A DNA stretch of 64,000 bases from Capra hircus. Taxonomy: Eukaryota > Chordata > Mammalia > Artiodactyla > Bovidae. The DNA lies in NCBI RefSeq assembly GCF_001704415.2, contig NW_017189863.1, positions 124,001 to 188,000 on the forward strand, read 5' to 3'. Shown here piece after piece: positions 1 through 11,790 of the stretch. The notes under the pieces are model-generated. The model worked only from the letters and a program-made list of their open reading frames with translations. It ran no database searches and was not told the DNA's origin. The stretch's first letter is position 1; each line of letters begins with the position of its first letter. The position numbers and the translations under genes are program-made.

Positions 1-297
1 TAAAGGAAATCAGTCCTGACTACTCACTGGAAGGACTGATGCTGAAGCTGAAACTCCAATACTTTGGCCACCTGATGTGAAGAACTGACTCATTTGAAAA
101 GACTCTAATGATGGCAAAGATTGAAGTTGGGAGGAGAAGGGGACAACAGAGGATGAGATGGTTGGATGGAATTACCGGCTCAATGGACATGAATTTGAGT
201 AAGCCCCAGGAATTGGTGATGGACAGGGAGGCCTGGCGTGCTGCAGTCCAGAGGGTCACAACGAGTCAGACATGACTGAGTAACTGAACCATCTGAC
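1..297 (+). mobile_element. BovB LINE, 3' end fragment
   Basis: The plus strand reads the last part of the BovB (RTE-type LINE) ORF2, with the familiar 'DEMVGWMEL'-like stretch around gatgagatggttggatgg, and ends in the agtcagacatgactgagtaactgaac terminus. It is cut by the window start. Several substitutions and frame breaks show it is a dead copy. Confidence 0.9.
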
Positions 298-599
298 TGA
301 TTCCTTTATAATTTTATTTATTTCTCTAAGTGGTAGTTATTTTTCTTATTTTATTCCTAATTTTAGTAATTTGAGTCTTCTTCCTTCCTTGATCATTATT
401 GCTAAAGTTGTGTTATTTTTTGACCTTTCTAAATAACCAAACTTTTATTTGTTGAGTATATTTGTGGTTATTCTATTCTCTATTTACTTTATTTTGCTCT
501 AATATTTATTGTTGACTATATCTGCCTATTTGAGTTCAGTTAGCTACATTCCCTAACTTAAGTGTGATGTGTTTTTGCTTTCATTGTCCTCAAAGTAAT
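298..599. other. AT-rich spacer
   Basis: AT-rich sequence between two BovB pieces. I see no convincing reading frame, repeat or regulatory structure in it. Confidence 0.5.
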
Positions 600-1838
600 T
601 CAAATCAATGTGCTTACCACAGATGCCAAAGTAGCTCAAGCTGATCAGTCATTTGAAGACCTAGAAGACTATCACCAAAAACAGATGTTCTATTCATCAG
701 TTGGGATGGGTATACCAGAGTAGGAAGTCAAAATATGCCTGGAGTAACTGGCAAGTTTTGCCTTGGAGAACAGAATGAATCAGGGCAAAAGCTCACTAAA
801 TTCTGCCAAGAGGATGCACTCCTCATGGCATATACCCTTTCTGAAGAGCACAAGAGATGAGTTTATACATGGACGTCACCAAATGGTCAACACCAAAATC
901 AAATTGATTACATGTTTTGTAGCCAAAGATGGAGAAGCTGTATGCAGTCAGCAAAAACAAGACCTGGAGCTGACTGGCTCTGCTCATCAGCTTTTAGGCT
1001 TAAACTAAAGAAAGTGTGGAAAACCACTAGGAGAGCCAGGTGTGACTGAAATCCAATCCCCTATGAATATGCAGTCGAGGTTCAAGGGATTCAAGGGATT
1101 AGATGCAGTTAACAGTGCACCTGAAAAACTATGGATGGAGGTCCATAACACTGTACATGAAGCAGTGAACAAAGCCATCCCAAAGAAAATGAAAAGCAAG
1201 AAGGCAAAGGGGTTATCTCAGGAGGCTTTCAAATAGCTGAAGAAAGAAGAGAAGCAAAAACCAAGGGAGAAAGGAAGGGTGCATCGAGCTAAAGGCAGCA
1301 TTCCAAAGAAGAGCACCCAGAGACAAGAAGGCCTTCATCAATGAACAGTGCATAAAACTAGAAGAAAACAACAGCAGAGGAAAGAATAGAGATCTCTTCA
1401 TGAAAACTGGAAATATCAAGGGAGTATTTTGGCCGTAGATGAGCACAATGAAGAATAGCAACTGTAGAGACCTAGTAGACACTGAAGAGATCAAGAAGAG
1501 ATGGAAACAATACATGGAAGAACTGTACAAAAAAGATTCCAATGAACGAGATTATTATGTTGGTGTGGTCAGTCACCCAGAACCAGGCATTCTGGAGTGG
1601 GAAGTCAAGAGGGCCTTAGGAAGCTCTACTGTTAATAAGGCTAGAGGATGCGATGGAATTCCAGTTGAAATATGCAATTCCCAAAAGGATGATGCCTTCA
1701 TGGTGCTGCATTCAATATGTCAGCAAATAAGGAAGATGCAGCTGTGGCCATAGGACTGCCAAAGGTCAATCCTCATCACGATTCCCAAGAAGGGTAGTAC
1801 TGAAGAATGTGCTAGCCATCTGACAATTAAAAGCCTTG
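600..1838 (+). mobile_element. BovB LINE ORF2 fragment (endonuclease end to start of reverse transcriptase)
   Basis: Translating the plus strand in shifting frames gives BovB ORF2: the tail of the endonuclease (about 740-1010), the linker rich in lysine (1040-1400), and the N-terminal part of the reverse transcriptase region (about 1440-1835). Many stops and frameshifts. It lacks both the 5' end and everything from the RT catalytic core to the tail. It matches the other BovB copies in this window base for base over long runs (for example 33000-34050). Confidence 0.85.
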
Positions 1839-1849
1839 AGTAATGAGCA

Positions 1850-2012
1850 CATAGTTTCTCAAAACCATACAAAGAACACACATAATAAAGTTAAGATTCT
1901 GATAGCATACATATATGCTTGTAAGTAAAACTTCAGGGTAAATGTACAACTGCAACTGGTTGTAACACAGATTTGGTTAACATCGAGTAAGTTTATAAGA
2001 CAATCAAATGAT
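1850..2012. repeat. Dispersed repeat, copy 1 (partner at 12385-12545)
   Basis: This ~160 base block shares ordered runs with 12385-12545, for example ataataaagttaagattctgat, aaacttca followed by taaatgt, and tctgcaactgg versus actgcaactgg. Both copies end near agataatcaaa or agacaatcaaa. The family is not recognised. It may be an old interspersed element or a small duplication. Confidence 0.6.
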
Positions 2013-2040
2013 ATTAGGCAAAATAAAAACAAACAACATT

Positions 2041-2440
2041 AGGCATGCTGCCTGACGTCTTCTTACTTCCACTTATGAGCTGTGTGATCTTAGGCATGTA
2101 GCCAACCTCTCTGTGCTTCCAATTCTGAGCTGTGTAATCTTAGGCAAGTTGCCTGATCCAGGTGTGCTTCCACTTAAGAGCTGTGTGATTTAAGCCAGTT
2201 GCCTGACTTCTCTGTGCTTCCACTTCTGACCTTTCTGATCTTAGGCAAGTTGCCTGACCTTTCTGTGCCTCCACGTCTGAGCTGTGTGATCTTAGACAAG
2301 TTTACTAACCGCACTGTGCTCCCACATCTATGCTCTATGACCTTAGGCAAGTTGCCTGACATCTACTTGCTTCCCATTCTTAGCTCTCTGATCTTAGGCA
2401 AGTTACCTCACCTCTCTGTGCTTCCATATCTTTGCTGTGT
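2041..2440 (+). repeat. Tandem array of a 50-51 base unit resembling the MIR SINE core
   Basis: About eight head-to-tail units. The key word cttaggca recurs at about 2089, 2139, 2189 (altered), 2240, 2291, 2342 and 2393, giving a period of 50 then 51 bases. The unit (tgtgatcttaggcaagttgcctgacctctctgtgcttcc) looks like the conserved core of the mammalian MIR SINE. Because 51 is a multiple of three, the later units stay open in one frame and produce a repetitive peptide frame at 2199-2440 that then runs into BovB. I do not regard that as a gene. Confidence 0.85.
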
Positions 2441-4160
2441 TCAGTTCACTTTAGTCTCTCAATCCTGTCTGACTTTGTGTGACCCCAGGGACTACAGCAG
2501 GCCAGGGTTCCCTGACCATCACCAACTCCCAGAGCTTGCTCAAACTCCTGTACATCGAGTCTGTGATGCCATTCAACCTACTCATCCTCTGTCATCAACT
2601 TGGCTTCCTGCAATCAAAATTTCCAGCATTTGGGTCTTTTCCAGAGAGTCAGTTTTTCACATCAGGTGGGCAGAGTATTGGAGCTTCAACTCCAGCATCA
2701 GTCCTTCCAATGAATATTCAGCACTGATTTCCTTTAGTATGGACTGGTTTCATCTCCTTGAACTCAAGAGATTGTCAAGGGTCTTCTCCAATACCCTAGT
2801 TCAAAGCATCATTTCTTCAGTGCTCAGCTTTCTTTACCATCCAATTCTCATATACATACATGACTACTGGAAAAACCACAGCTTCGACTAGAGGGACCTT
2901 TGTCAGCAAATTAATGTCTCTGCTTTTTCATATGCTGTCAAGATTGGTCAGAGTTTTCTTTCAGCGAGAAGTGTTTTTTAATTTCCTGGCTGCAGTCACC
3001 ATCTGCAGTCATTATGGAGCCCAAGAAAATAAAGCCTGATACTATTTTCATTGTTTCTTTTCTATTTGTCAAAAGTGATTGGACTTGATGCCATGATCTT
3101 CGTGGGTTTTTTTTTTAAACAGTCATTTTACATTTGAGTGTTGAGTTTTAAGCCAGCTTTTTCACTCTCCTCTTTCACTTTCATCAAGAGGCTCCATAGT
3201 TCTTCTTCGCTTTCTACCATTAGGGTGGCATCATCTGCATATCTGAGGTTATTGGTATGTCTTCTTGAAATCTCGATTCCTCCGTGTGCTTCATCCAGCC
3301 TGGTCTTTCCCTCAAAGTACTCTGCATATAATTTAAATGAGAAGGGTGACAATAAACAGCCTTGTCATCCTCCTTTCCCAGTTTAGAACTGGCCTGATGT
3401 TCCATGTCTAGTTCTAACTGTCGCTTCTTGACCCATATGCAGATTTCTCAGGAGGGAGGTAAGGTGGTCTGGTATTCCCATCTCTTTAAGTATGTTCCAC
3501 AGTTTGTTGTGATCCACACACTGTAAGGCTTTGGTCTAACCAAGAAAGCAGAAGTAGATGTTTTGTCTAGAACTCTCTTGCTTTTTCTATGATCCAATAA
3601 ATGTTGGCAATTTTCTCTATGGTTCCTCTGCCTTTTCTAAATCCAGCTTGAACATCTGGAATTTCCTGGTTCTTATACTGTTGAAGCCTAGCTTCGAGAA
3701 TTTGGAGTACTCTTTTGCTAGCGAGTGAGATGAGTGCCATTGTGTGTTAGTTTGAACATTCTTTGGCATTGGCTTTCTTCGGGATTGCAATGAAAACTGA
3801 CCTTTTCCAGTCCTGTGGCCACTGCTGAGTTTTGCAAATTTGCTAGAATATTGACTGAAGCACTTTCACAGCATCATCTTTTCAGATTTGAAATAGTTCA
3901 ACTGAAATCCCATCACTTCAACTAGCTTTGTCCATAGTGATGCTGCCTCAGTCCCACGTGACCTTGCCTTCCAGGATGTCTGGCTGTAGGTGAGTGATCA
4001 CACCATTGTGATTATCTGGGGGCATTAAAGCCTTTCTTGTATCATTCTTCTGTGTATTCTTGTCACCTCTTCTTATTATCTTCTGCTTCTTTTAGGTCCA
4101 TACCGTTTCTGTCCTTTATTGTGCCCTTATTTTTCATTTCTTTTCCTTAGATTTGAGAGA
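2441..4160 (-). mobile_element. BovB LINE, 3' two thirds, minus strand
   Basis: Reading the minus strand from ~4160 down to 2441 gives BovB ORF2 from the RT N-terminal region to the 3' end. The RT catalytic YADD codons lie at 3230-3241 (in frame with NNLRYADDATLMVES). The 3' terminus, ending in the gttcagttcactttagt complement, abuts the MIR-like array. The frame is broken repeatedly, so the copy is dead. Confidence 0.9.
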
Positions 4161-4930
4161 TCAAAGATTACATGGGAAGAGATTCACATTATATGAAAAA
4201 AGAAAAAAAAATCAAGTAGTAGCGGTTTCCCATTGAGCTGCCTTTTTCACTGGTGGTGGGAAGATTTTCAGTGCTCCAATGAGTAAGTCCTATAGCCTAC
4301 TGCAGTTTCACTTTGTACTAGACCAACCCATGGTAACATCTTAAAGGCAGCTGTGCTTTGGCTGGTACCCAGTTATAATTAATTGTTTTTTAGCACTACA
4401 GTTAACAGACCTTCTTTCTCAAATATATACATGTCCATAATTTTTGCTATTATTGTCCACCAACACTAAATGAGGATCAAGCTTGTGCCAAACTTTATAT
4501 GAAAAAAGGGAAATATTCACAGCTGTGCTGCCTCACTTTCAAGAAAGCATTTTCTATTAGCCATCAAACATATATTCATTGCTTAAGCTCACTTCAGAGT
4601 CCAAGCACAAAAATTTCAAAGGCAGAGTCATCGATACGTTTCTTTAACAATAGTAAGGACTAGATCACAGACCTGTATGATAGTGAAGCTTAAACAGCTA
4701 AAACTGTGTGCCATACCTTCTTATTAGCTGCCAGACCAAAGCTTAAGTCAGAGTTTGATTTCCATCTTTCAGATCTTGCACTCCAATGCCAAACAGAGGG
4801 AATTTGACAGGATGCTTCCCTAATTAAATTCCGTAGTTCCAGTTTTCTAGCTGCAAACACACAAAAGCAAATGCTTAAAGATTTGTACTTGTTTAATCTG
4901 TGTATGTGGGTGCACACAAAGTCAGGCAAC
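4161..4930. other. Unassigned sequence
   Basis: No repeat or gene is recognised. The minus strand has a 126-codon open frame at 4690-5070, but its first third is SINE sequence (4935-5070) and the rest resembles no protein I know. The low-complexity A run at 4195-4212 could be the decayed tail of an insertion. Confidence 0.4.
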
Positions 4931-4934
4931 TTTC

Positions 4935-5092
4935 CTAGGATCACCAATCTCAGATGTGGAAGCATCCCTTGGAGAAAGAAATGGCTACCCACTCCAGTAT
5001 TCTGGTCTGGAGAATGCCATGGACAGCCCATGGGGTTGTAAAGAGTCTGACAGGACTGAGCGACTTTCACTTCACCTTACTTCACTTCACTG
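4935..5092 (+). mobile_element. Bov-A type SINE fragment
   Basis: The stretch agaaatggctacccactccagtattc through gactgagcgactttcacttc is the Bov-A body of the Bov-tA SINE. The tRNA-like head is missing. Confidence 0.85.
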
Positions 5093-6205
5093 AGCAGACT
5101 AATTATAACAGATGCTAGATCTCAGGAGTGGCTACATAATTAACAGAATACAATAAAGAATAAAATATGGGGCCCCTGCTTCAAAAATGCTTCAAACTTT
5201 CAAGATGGTCACGGCAGATCATGAAATCATGGTTGAGGCCCATCCAAGCACCCAAGAATAGGGCCTGGTGTAATTGCACAGAACACATAACCATGAAGCC
5301 CATCTTAATTCACTTTGGCCCAAGGGTAGGATCTTAGGGAACTCCTCCGGTTATTCCTTAGTTGCTCTGAAAGCCTAAGGGAGGGAGTTCAAAGCTTTGA
5401 ACTAAGGGGCTAGGGCAGCCCTAGAAAACAGAAGACAGATGGCCAAGAGAGGGAACATGGCTTAAGGCACTGTATATAGACCAATCATTTGCAAAATGTG
5501 CAATATTTTAAAGCCCTATCATAATGAAAAGCCATTTTAAAAAGTGAGATTAAAAACTACAATTTTGTAAAATTTGGGGTCACATTACTTAAAGGTAAAT
5601 AAATCTCTACAGATATAGGGTCAGGAGTTCCAGGGGTCCTTTTGCAGGGTCCAACACTGTGAAGATTTGGTGTCACATGGTTGGCATATGCCGTGTATTA
5701 GGCCAATTGTGGTAGGGACTTCTAGGTTTATGGCAGGGAATCCATAAATCTTTGATTAGAAGAGCTTGTTGTGCATGGTCTGAATAGGTCAATGGAAGTA
5801 ATAGGTCCTGAAAATCCATTCAGCCTCCAAGGATGGGGTTGCCAAACATTTCCCTGTCTATGGTGAAGTCCACTCCCATTCTTATTTTCTTTTATGATTT
5901 TCTTTCACAATTGTCCTTGTGATTTTTTAATAATAACAAAATAGGAAAATATTAACAAAGTGATTAGATAAATGTGCCCTGTGTAGCTCTTAACTCTCAG
6001 TAAGCCAGATGTGTGTATCATATTAGGCTGTAGTGAAATTTGATAGCTGAAACTTGGTCTTTAATAAAAGTCCCAGTGCAAATAATCGAGCTAGCCTTTA
6101 AAGGTCAAGCTTTGTTGAAATTGTCTTACATTTTGGTGACTGAAGAAATGTGCTTTTTCTTATCCTTCATTCTTTTTTTTTTCAGGGATGAAATTAGAAT
6201 GATCC
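5093..6205. other. Unassigned sequence
   Basis: About 1.1 kb without a recognisable gene or young retroelement. The stretch 5165-5520 has a balanced composition and might be an old LTR or a processed transcript remnant, but I cannot place it. Confidence 0.4.
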
Positions 6206-6209
6206 TTCT

Positions 6210-6440
6210 GCATAGCAAGAATTTTCCTAGTGGCTCAGTGGGTAAAGAGCCTGGCTGCAGTGTGAAACAGCCATGTTCAATCCCTGGCTTTAGAAGATAT
6301 CCTGGAGAAAGAAATGGCAACACATTCCAGTATTCTTGCTGCAGAATTCCATGAACAGAGGAACCTGGGGGCCTACAGTCCATGGAGTCATAAAGAGTCA
6401 GACACAACTGAGTGACTAACACTTTCACTTTCACTGCATA
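6210..6440 (+). mobile_element. Bov-tA SINE, nearly complete
   Basis: The tRNA-like head (cctagtggctcagtgggtaaag, then ttcaatccctgg as the B-box region) is followed by the Bov-A body and a tail of cactttcacttt repeats. All parts are in the order expected for Bov-tA. Confidence 0.92.
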
Positions 6441-7395
6441 GCAAGAAATGAGCCAACACCAGACAACCTTAAAAAGTACTCAAGGCTTGTCCTTTCAAAA
6501 CTAGTATCTCCCACATGTTTTTGAAATACTATGGAATATCTTGAATCCTAGGCCTATACCTATAGTCAAAACTATCTCCAACCTCACTTTTTCTTGGTGT
6601 CTTATTCACTTAAGACCTTATTTTCTACTGAAAAAATTACCAAACTGATAGACTCAGTTCAGTTAACAATTGAAGGATATAATCCAGGGAAATTACTAAT
6701 GATATAAGCTTTTTGACATGCAAAATTAACAGTGATAAAAGAGGCTTCTTTCCTGAAGTTCCAGAGTGAATCCCGAATAAGATATATTGCCATTTTCAAA
6801 AGATACATGTGTTATTTTTTATCACTTAAAACATCCAATAAGAAATGTGCCAAAGAAGACCACATGCATCCCAGGAAAGTCTTTGTTTTTAATCTCAAAC
6901 TTATTATGATTCTACCAAGAGATAGCCATCAGGGCAAGATAAATTTGTCTTCAATAACACGGTAAATATTGCATATGAAAAATTTTTTAAAAACAGGAAA
7001 AAAAAAACAACACATTGTAAATCAACTATGTGCTGTGCTTAGTAGCTCAGTCATGTGCACCTCTTTGCAACCCCATGGACTATACTTCAAGTTAAAAAAT
7101 AAAATTGTGTTTAAAATACATAAAAACATGTATCTTTTGAGGATGTGGCTAAAAACTCACCATGTCTACTTTAAACACTACATTCACTAATAACAAGATG
7201 AAATTCAGGGCATGACTTTCTCAATGTCAGTTCTACACTGTCTCAGATTTCCTATATTAGTGACAAAATCTAAAAACATAGAACAAGTAAGTCTTCTTTC
7301 TTTTTCCGTGTATCTTAATTGAGTTCTCTATCTCTCCCAGTTTTTTCTCTGTAGCCCTTAGTGATTATATGATATATTTGGCTTCTTGGCTTATT
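6441..7395. other. Unassigned AT-rich sequence with one short SINE piece
   Basis: AT-rich, with A runs at 6986-7010. Positions 7033-7085 (cttagtagctcagtcatgtg to ccccatggactata) are a short minus-strand Bov-tA piece. Nothing else is recognised. Confidence 0.5.
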
Positions 7396-7397
7396 AT

Positions 7398-8065
7398 ATC
7401 AGTTTAGTTCAGTTCAGTCACTCAACGCCATGTCCAACTCTTTGCAACCCCGTGAATCACAGCACACCAGGCCTCCCTTTCCATCATCAACTCCTGGAGT
7501 TCATCCAAACTCATGTGCATCGAATCGGTGATGCCATCCAACCATCTCATTCTCTGTCATCCCCTTCTCCTCCTGCCTCCAATCCCTCCCAGCACCAGGG
7601 TCTTTTCCAATGAGCCAACTCTTCACATGAGGTGGCCAAAGTATTGGAGTTTCAGTCTCAGCATTGGTCCTTCCAAGGAACACTCAGAACTGATCTCCTT
7701 TAGAATGGACTGGTTGGATCTCCTTGCAGTCCAAGGGACTCTCAAGAGTCTTCTCCAGCACCACAGTTCAAAAGCATAAATTTCTTCAGTGCTCAGCTTT
7801 CTTCACAGTCCAACTCTCATATCCATACATGACCACAGGAAAAACCATAGCCTTGATTAGACAGACCTTTGTTGGCCAAGTAATATCTCTGCTTTTGAAT
7901 ATGCTATCTAGGTCGGTTATAACTTTCCTTCCAAGGAGTAAGCGACTTTTAATTTCATGGCTCCAATCACCATCTGCAGTGATTTTGGGGGCCTCAAAAA
8001 ATAAAGTCTGACACTGTTTCCAGTGTTTCCCCATCTATTTACAATGAAGTGATGGGACTAGATAT
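7398..8065 (-). mobile_element. BovB LINE, 3' end, minus strand
   Basis: Starts with the BovB terminus (ttagttcagttcagtcactcaa) and reads backward through the C-terminal ORF2 part to the ccatctatttacaatgaagtgatgggac region. 5' truncated. In-frame stops are present. Confidence 0.92.
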
Positions 8066-8285
8066 CTCTCCCTAATTTAGGAATAAAATATAAAATCCAT
8101 GAGGAAATAGATTTTTTTTTAACTGCTGTATGTCCAGTACCTGAAAAACACTGACCCACAGTAGGTGCTTAAAACTCATCAGATGTATGAAAGCGAATGA
8201 CATCACTATAGTAAGAGAGAGAAAAAATACACATTCTATTATAAATGAACAACATAAAAGGAGCTGAATGGCTGACAGGATTGCC

Positions 8286-9556
8286 TTTTTTTTTTTTTTC
8301 TTTCTTTCTTTTTTCTTTTTTTTTTTTTTTACTTTATTTTACTTTAAAATACTGTATTGGTTTTGCCATACATTGACATGAATCAGCCACGGGTGTACAT
8401 GAGTTCCCAAACATGAACCCCCCTCCCACCCCATATCATCACTCTGGATCATCCCCGTGCAACAGCCCCAAGCATCCTGTATCCTGCATCGAACATAGAC
8501 TGGCAATTCATTTCTTACATGATAGTATACATATTTCAATGCCATTCTCCCAAATCATCCCACCCTCTCCCTCTCCCTCCGAGTCCAAAAGTCTGCTCTA
8601 CACATCTGTGTCTCTTTTGCCATCTCGCATAAAGGGTCATCATTACCATCTTTCTAAATTCCATATATATGTTTTAGTATACCGTATTGGTGTTTTTCTT
8701 TCTGGCTTACTTCACTCTGTATAATTGGCTCCAGTTTCATCCATCTCATTAGAACTGATTCAAATGTATTCTTTTTAATGGCTGAGTAATACTCCATTGT
8801 GTATATGTACCACAGCTTTCTTATCCATTCATCTGCTGATGGACATCTAGGTTGTTTCCATGTCCTGGCTATTATAAACAGAGCTGCGATGAACATTGGG
8901 GTACATGTGTCTCTTTCAATTCTGGTTTCCTTGGTGTGTATGCCCAGCAGTGGGATTGCTGGGTCATAAGGCAGGTCTATTTGCAATTTTTTAAGGATTC
9001 TCCACACTGTTCTCCATAGTGGCTGTACTAGTTTGCATTCCCACCAACAGTGTAGGAGGGTTCCCTTTTCTCCACACCCTCTCCAGCATTTATTGCCTGT
9101 AGACTTTTGGATCACAGCCATTCTGACTGGTGTGAAGTGGTACCTCATTGTGGTCTTGATTTGCATTTCTCTAATAATGAGTGATGTTGAGCATCTTTTC
9201 ATGTGTTTGTTAGCCATCTGTATGTCTTCTTTGGAGAAATGTCTATTTAGTTCTTTGGCCCATTTTTTGATTGGGTCATTTATTTTTCTGGACTTGAGCT
9301 GCATAAGTTGCTTGTATATTTTTGAGATTAGTTGTTTGTCACTTGCTTCATTTGCTATTATTTTCTCCCATTCTGAAGGCTGTCTTTTCACCTTGCTTAT
9401 AGTTTCCTTTGTTGTGCAGAAGCTTTCAATTTTAATTAGACCTCATTTGTTTATTTTTGCTTTTATTTCCAGAATTCTAGGAGGTGGATCATAGAGGATC
9501 CTGCTGTGATTTATGTCGGAGAGTATTTTACCTATGTTCTCCTCTAGGAGTTTTTT
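8286..9556 (-). mobile_element. Ruminant L1, 5'-truncated 3' end with intact ORF2 C-terminus
   Basis: A poly-T run (8289-8330) marks the poly-A tail of a minus-strand L1. It is followed by the ruminant L1 3' UTR and then ORF2. The minus strand stays open at 8654-9391 (245 codons), covering the ORF2 C-terminus including the cysteine-rich stretch around NKCWRGCGEKGTLLHCWW and the YTMEYYSAIKKN segment. The element breaks off near 9556 inside ORF2, so the endonuclease and reverse transcriptase are absent. The long open frame suggests a fairly young insertion. Confidence 0.93.
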
Positions 9557-9699
9557 GTATCTGTATCTGTATATGTATTTAAATGCATTCATCTGAAAGA
9601 GCAATGCTGAGTTAATTTCCTCCCATTTCAAAAAATGACTAATATTTATATTGATAAAGCTGTACAATAATCTTTTGCCCCATTCTCAATGTTGTTTCT

Positions 9700-11506
9700 A
9701 TTAGGTCCATAGCATTTTGGGACCTAACAGAAGCAGAAGATATTAAGAAGAGTTGGCAAGAATACACAGAAGGACTGTACAAAAAGGATCTTCATGACCC
9801 AGAGAATCACGATGGTGAGATCACTCCCCTAGAGCCAGACATTCTGGAATGTGAAGTCAAGCAGGCCTAAGGAAGCATCTCTGGAACAAAGCTACTGGAG
9901 GTGATGGGATTCTAGTTGTGCTATTTCAAATCCTAAAAGATGATGCTGTGAAAGTGGTTCACTCAATATGCCAGAAAATTTGGAAAATTCAGTAGTGGCC
10001 TCAGGACTGGAAAAGGTCAGTTTTCATTCCAATCCCAAAGAGAGGCAATGCCAAAGAATGCTCAACTACCACACGGTTTCACTCATCTCACACGCTAGAA
10101 AAATAATGCTCCAAATTCTCCAAGCCAGGCTTCTACAGTACATGAACTGTGAACTTCCAGACGTTCAAGCTGCATTTAGAAAGTGCAGAGGAACCAGAGA
10201 TCAAATTGACAACATATGTTGTCATCGAAAAAGCAAGAAAGTTCCTGAAAAGCATCTACTTCTGCTTTATTGATTATGCCAAAGCCTTGGAGTGTGTGGA
10301 TTACAACGAACTCTGGAAAATTATTAAAGAGATGGGAATACCAAACCACATGACCTGCCTCCTGAGAAATCTGTATGCAGGTCAAGAAGCAACAGTTAGA
10401 ACTGCCATGGAACTACAAACTAGTTACAAATCAGGAAAGAAGTACGTCAAAGGTATATATTGTCACTCTGCTTATTTAACTTACATACAGAGTACATCAT
10501 GAGAAATGCTGGACTGGATGAATTACAAGCTAGAATCAGGATTGCTGGGAGAAATATCAATAACTTCAAATATGCAGATGACACCACCCTTATGGCAAAG
10601 AGTGAAGAACTAAAGAGCCTCTTGATGAAAGTCAAAGAGCAGAGTGAAAAAGTTGACTTAAAACTCAACATTCAGAAAACTTAGATCATGTCACCTAGTC
10701 CCATCACTTCCTGGCAAACAGATGGGGAAACAGTGGAAACAGTGACAGACTTTATGTTTTTCGGTGGCAAAATCACACAGATGGTGACTGCAACCATGAA
10801 ATTAAAAGATGCTTGCTTCTTGGAAGAAAAGTTTTGACCAACCTAGGGTCGGGAAGATCCCCTGGAGAAGGAAATGGCAACCCACTCCAGTATTCTTGCC
10901 TGGAGAATCCCATGGATGGAGGAGCCTGGTGGGCTACAGTCCATGGGGTCGCAAAGATTCGGACACGACTGAGCGACTTCACTTTCACTTTCACTTTCAG
11001 ACAACGTATTAAAATGCAGAGACATTCCTTTGCTAACAAAGGTCCATCTAGTCATAGCTATGGTTTCTCTGGTAGTCATAAATGGATGTGAGAGTTGAAC
11101 TATAAAGAAAGCTGAGGACCACAGAATTGATGTTTTGAACTGTGCTGTTGGAGAAGACTCCTCAGAGTCCCTTGGACAGCAAGGAGAACTATGCCATCCA
11201 TCCTAAAGGAAATCAGTCCTGAATGTTCACTGGAAGACTGATGCTGAAGCTGCAACATCAATACTTTGGCCATGAGATGTGAAGAGCTGACTCACTTGAA
11301 ATGACCCTGATGTTGGGAAAGATTGAAGGTGGAATGAGAAGGGCATCACAGGGGATGAGATGGTTCAATGACATCACCTACTCAATGGACATAGGTTTGA
11401 GTAAACTCTGGGCATTGGTCATGGAAAGGGAGGCCTGCTGTGCTGCAGTCCATGAGGTCACAAAGAGTCAGACACGACTAAGCAACTGAATTGAACTGAA
11501 CTGAAC
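9700..11506 (+). mobile_element. BovB LINE ORF2, RT region to 3' end, split by a SINE
   Basis: Plus-strand BovB from the RT N-terminal region to the terminal aactgaattgaactgaactg. The catalytic YADD codons are at 10571-10582 within an open stretch of 74 codons (10460-10684). The element is interrupted by a SINE at ~10852-11001 and resumes at ~11002 (acaacgtattaaaatgcag). Stops and small indels show it is dead. Confidence 0.9.
10852..11001 (+). mobile_element. Bov-A SINE nested in BovB
   Basis: gatcccctggagaaggaaat to the gagcgacttcactttcactt tail is a Bov-A body sitting between BovB sequence that would otherwise be nearly continuous (gaccaacctag ... acaacgtattaaaa). It therefore inserted after the BovB copy. 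No clean target duplication was found. Confidence 0.88.
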
Positions 11507-11564
11507 AATGATGTTTAGTTTATATCACTATTTTTGTCTTCTGGAAAAGTTTATTTTCTTTTTT

Positions 11565-11790
11565 AATGCTTTATTTTATATTGGAGTGTAATTGGTTAGC
11601 AATGTTGCATTAACTTCTAGTGTACAGCAAAGTGATTGAATTATAGATATATGAATATGTATATATACATATATATTCTTTTTCAAATTCTTTTCCCATT
11701 TAGGTTCTTACAGAGTATTCAGCAGAGTTCCCGTGATATAGAGTTTTAGGTTATTCATTTTAAATAGAGCAGTGTGTACACATCAATCCA
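11565..11790 (-). mobile_element. L1 3' UTR end, minus strand
   Basis: The complement carries the artiodactyl L1 3' end: tgctctatttaaaatgaata, gagttctgc-type and ctgtaagaacctaaatggg segments, then ccaatataaaataaag. Diverged and without a coding part. Confidence 0.75.

Noticed and set aside
2041..2440. Possible CRISPR array (regular ~50 base repeats)
   Set aside because: Units are contiguous variants without constant repeats and unique spacers, and the window is mammalian.
2199..2891. 230-codon plus-strand frame with repeated LGKLPDLSVLP-type peptides
   Set aside because: It is the 51 base tandem array read in phase and then antisense BovB. No start context or domain.
8654..9391. 245-codon minus-strand frame as a host gene
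   Set aside because: It is the C-terminus of L1 ORF2 with the L1 3' UTR and poly-A tail following.
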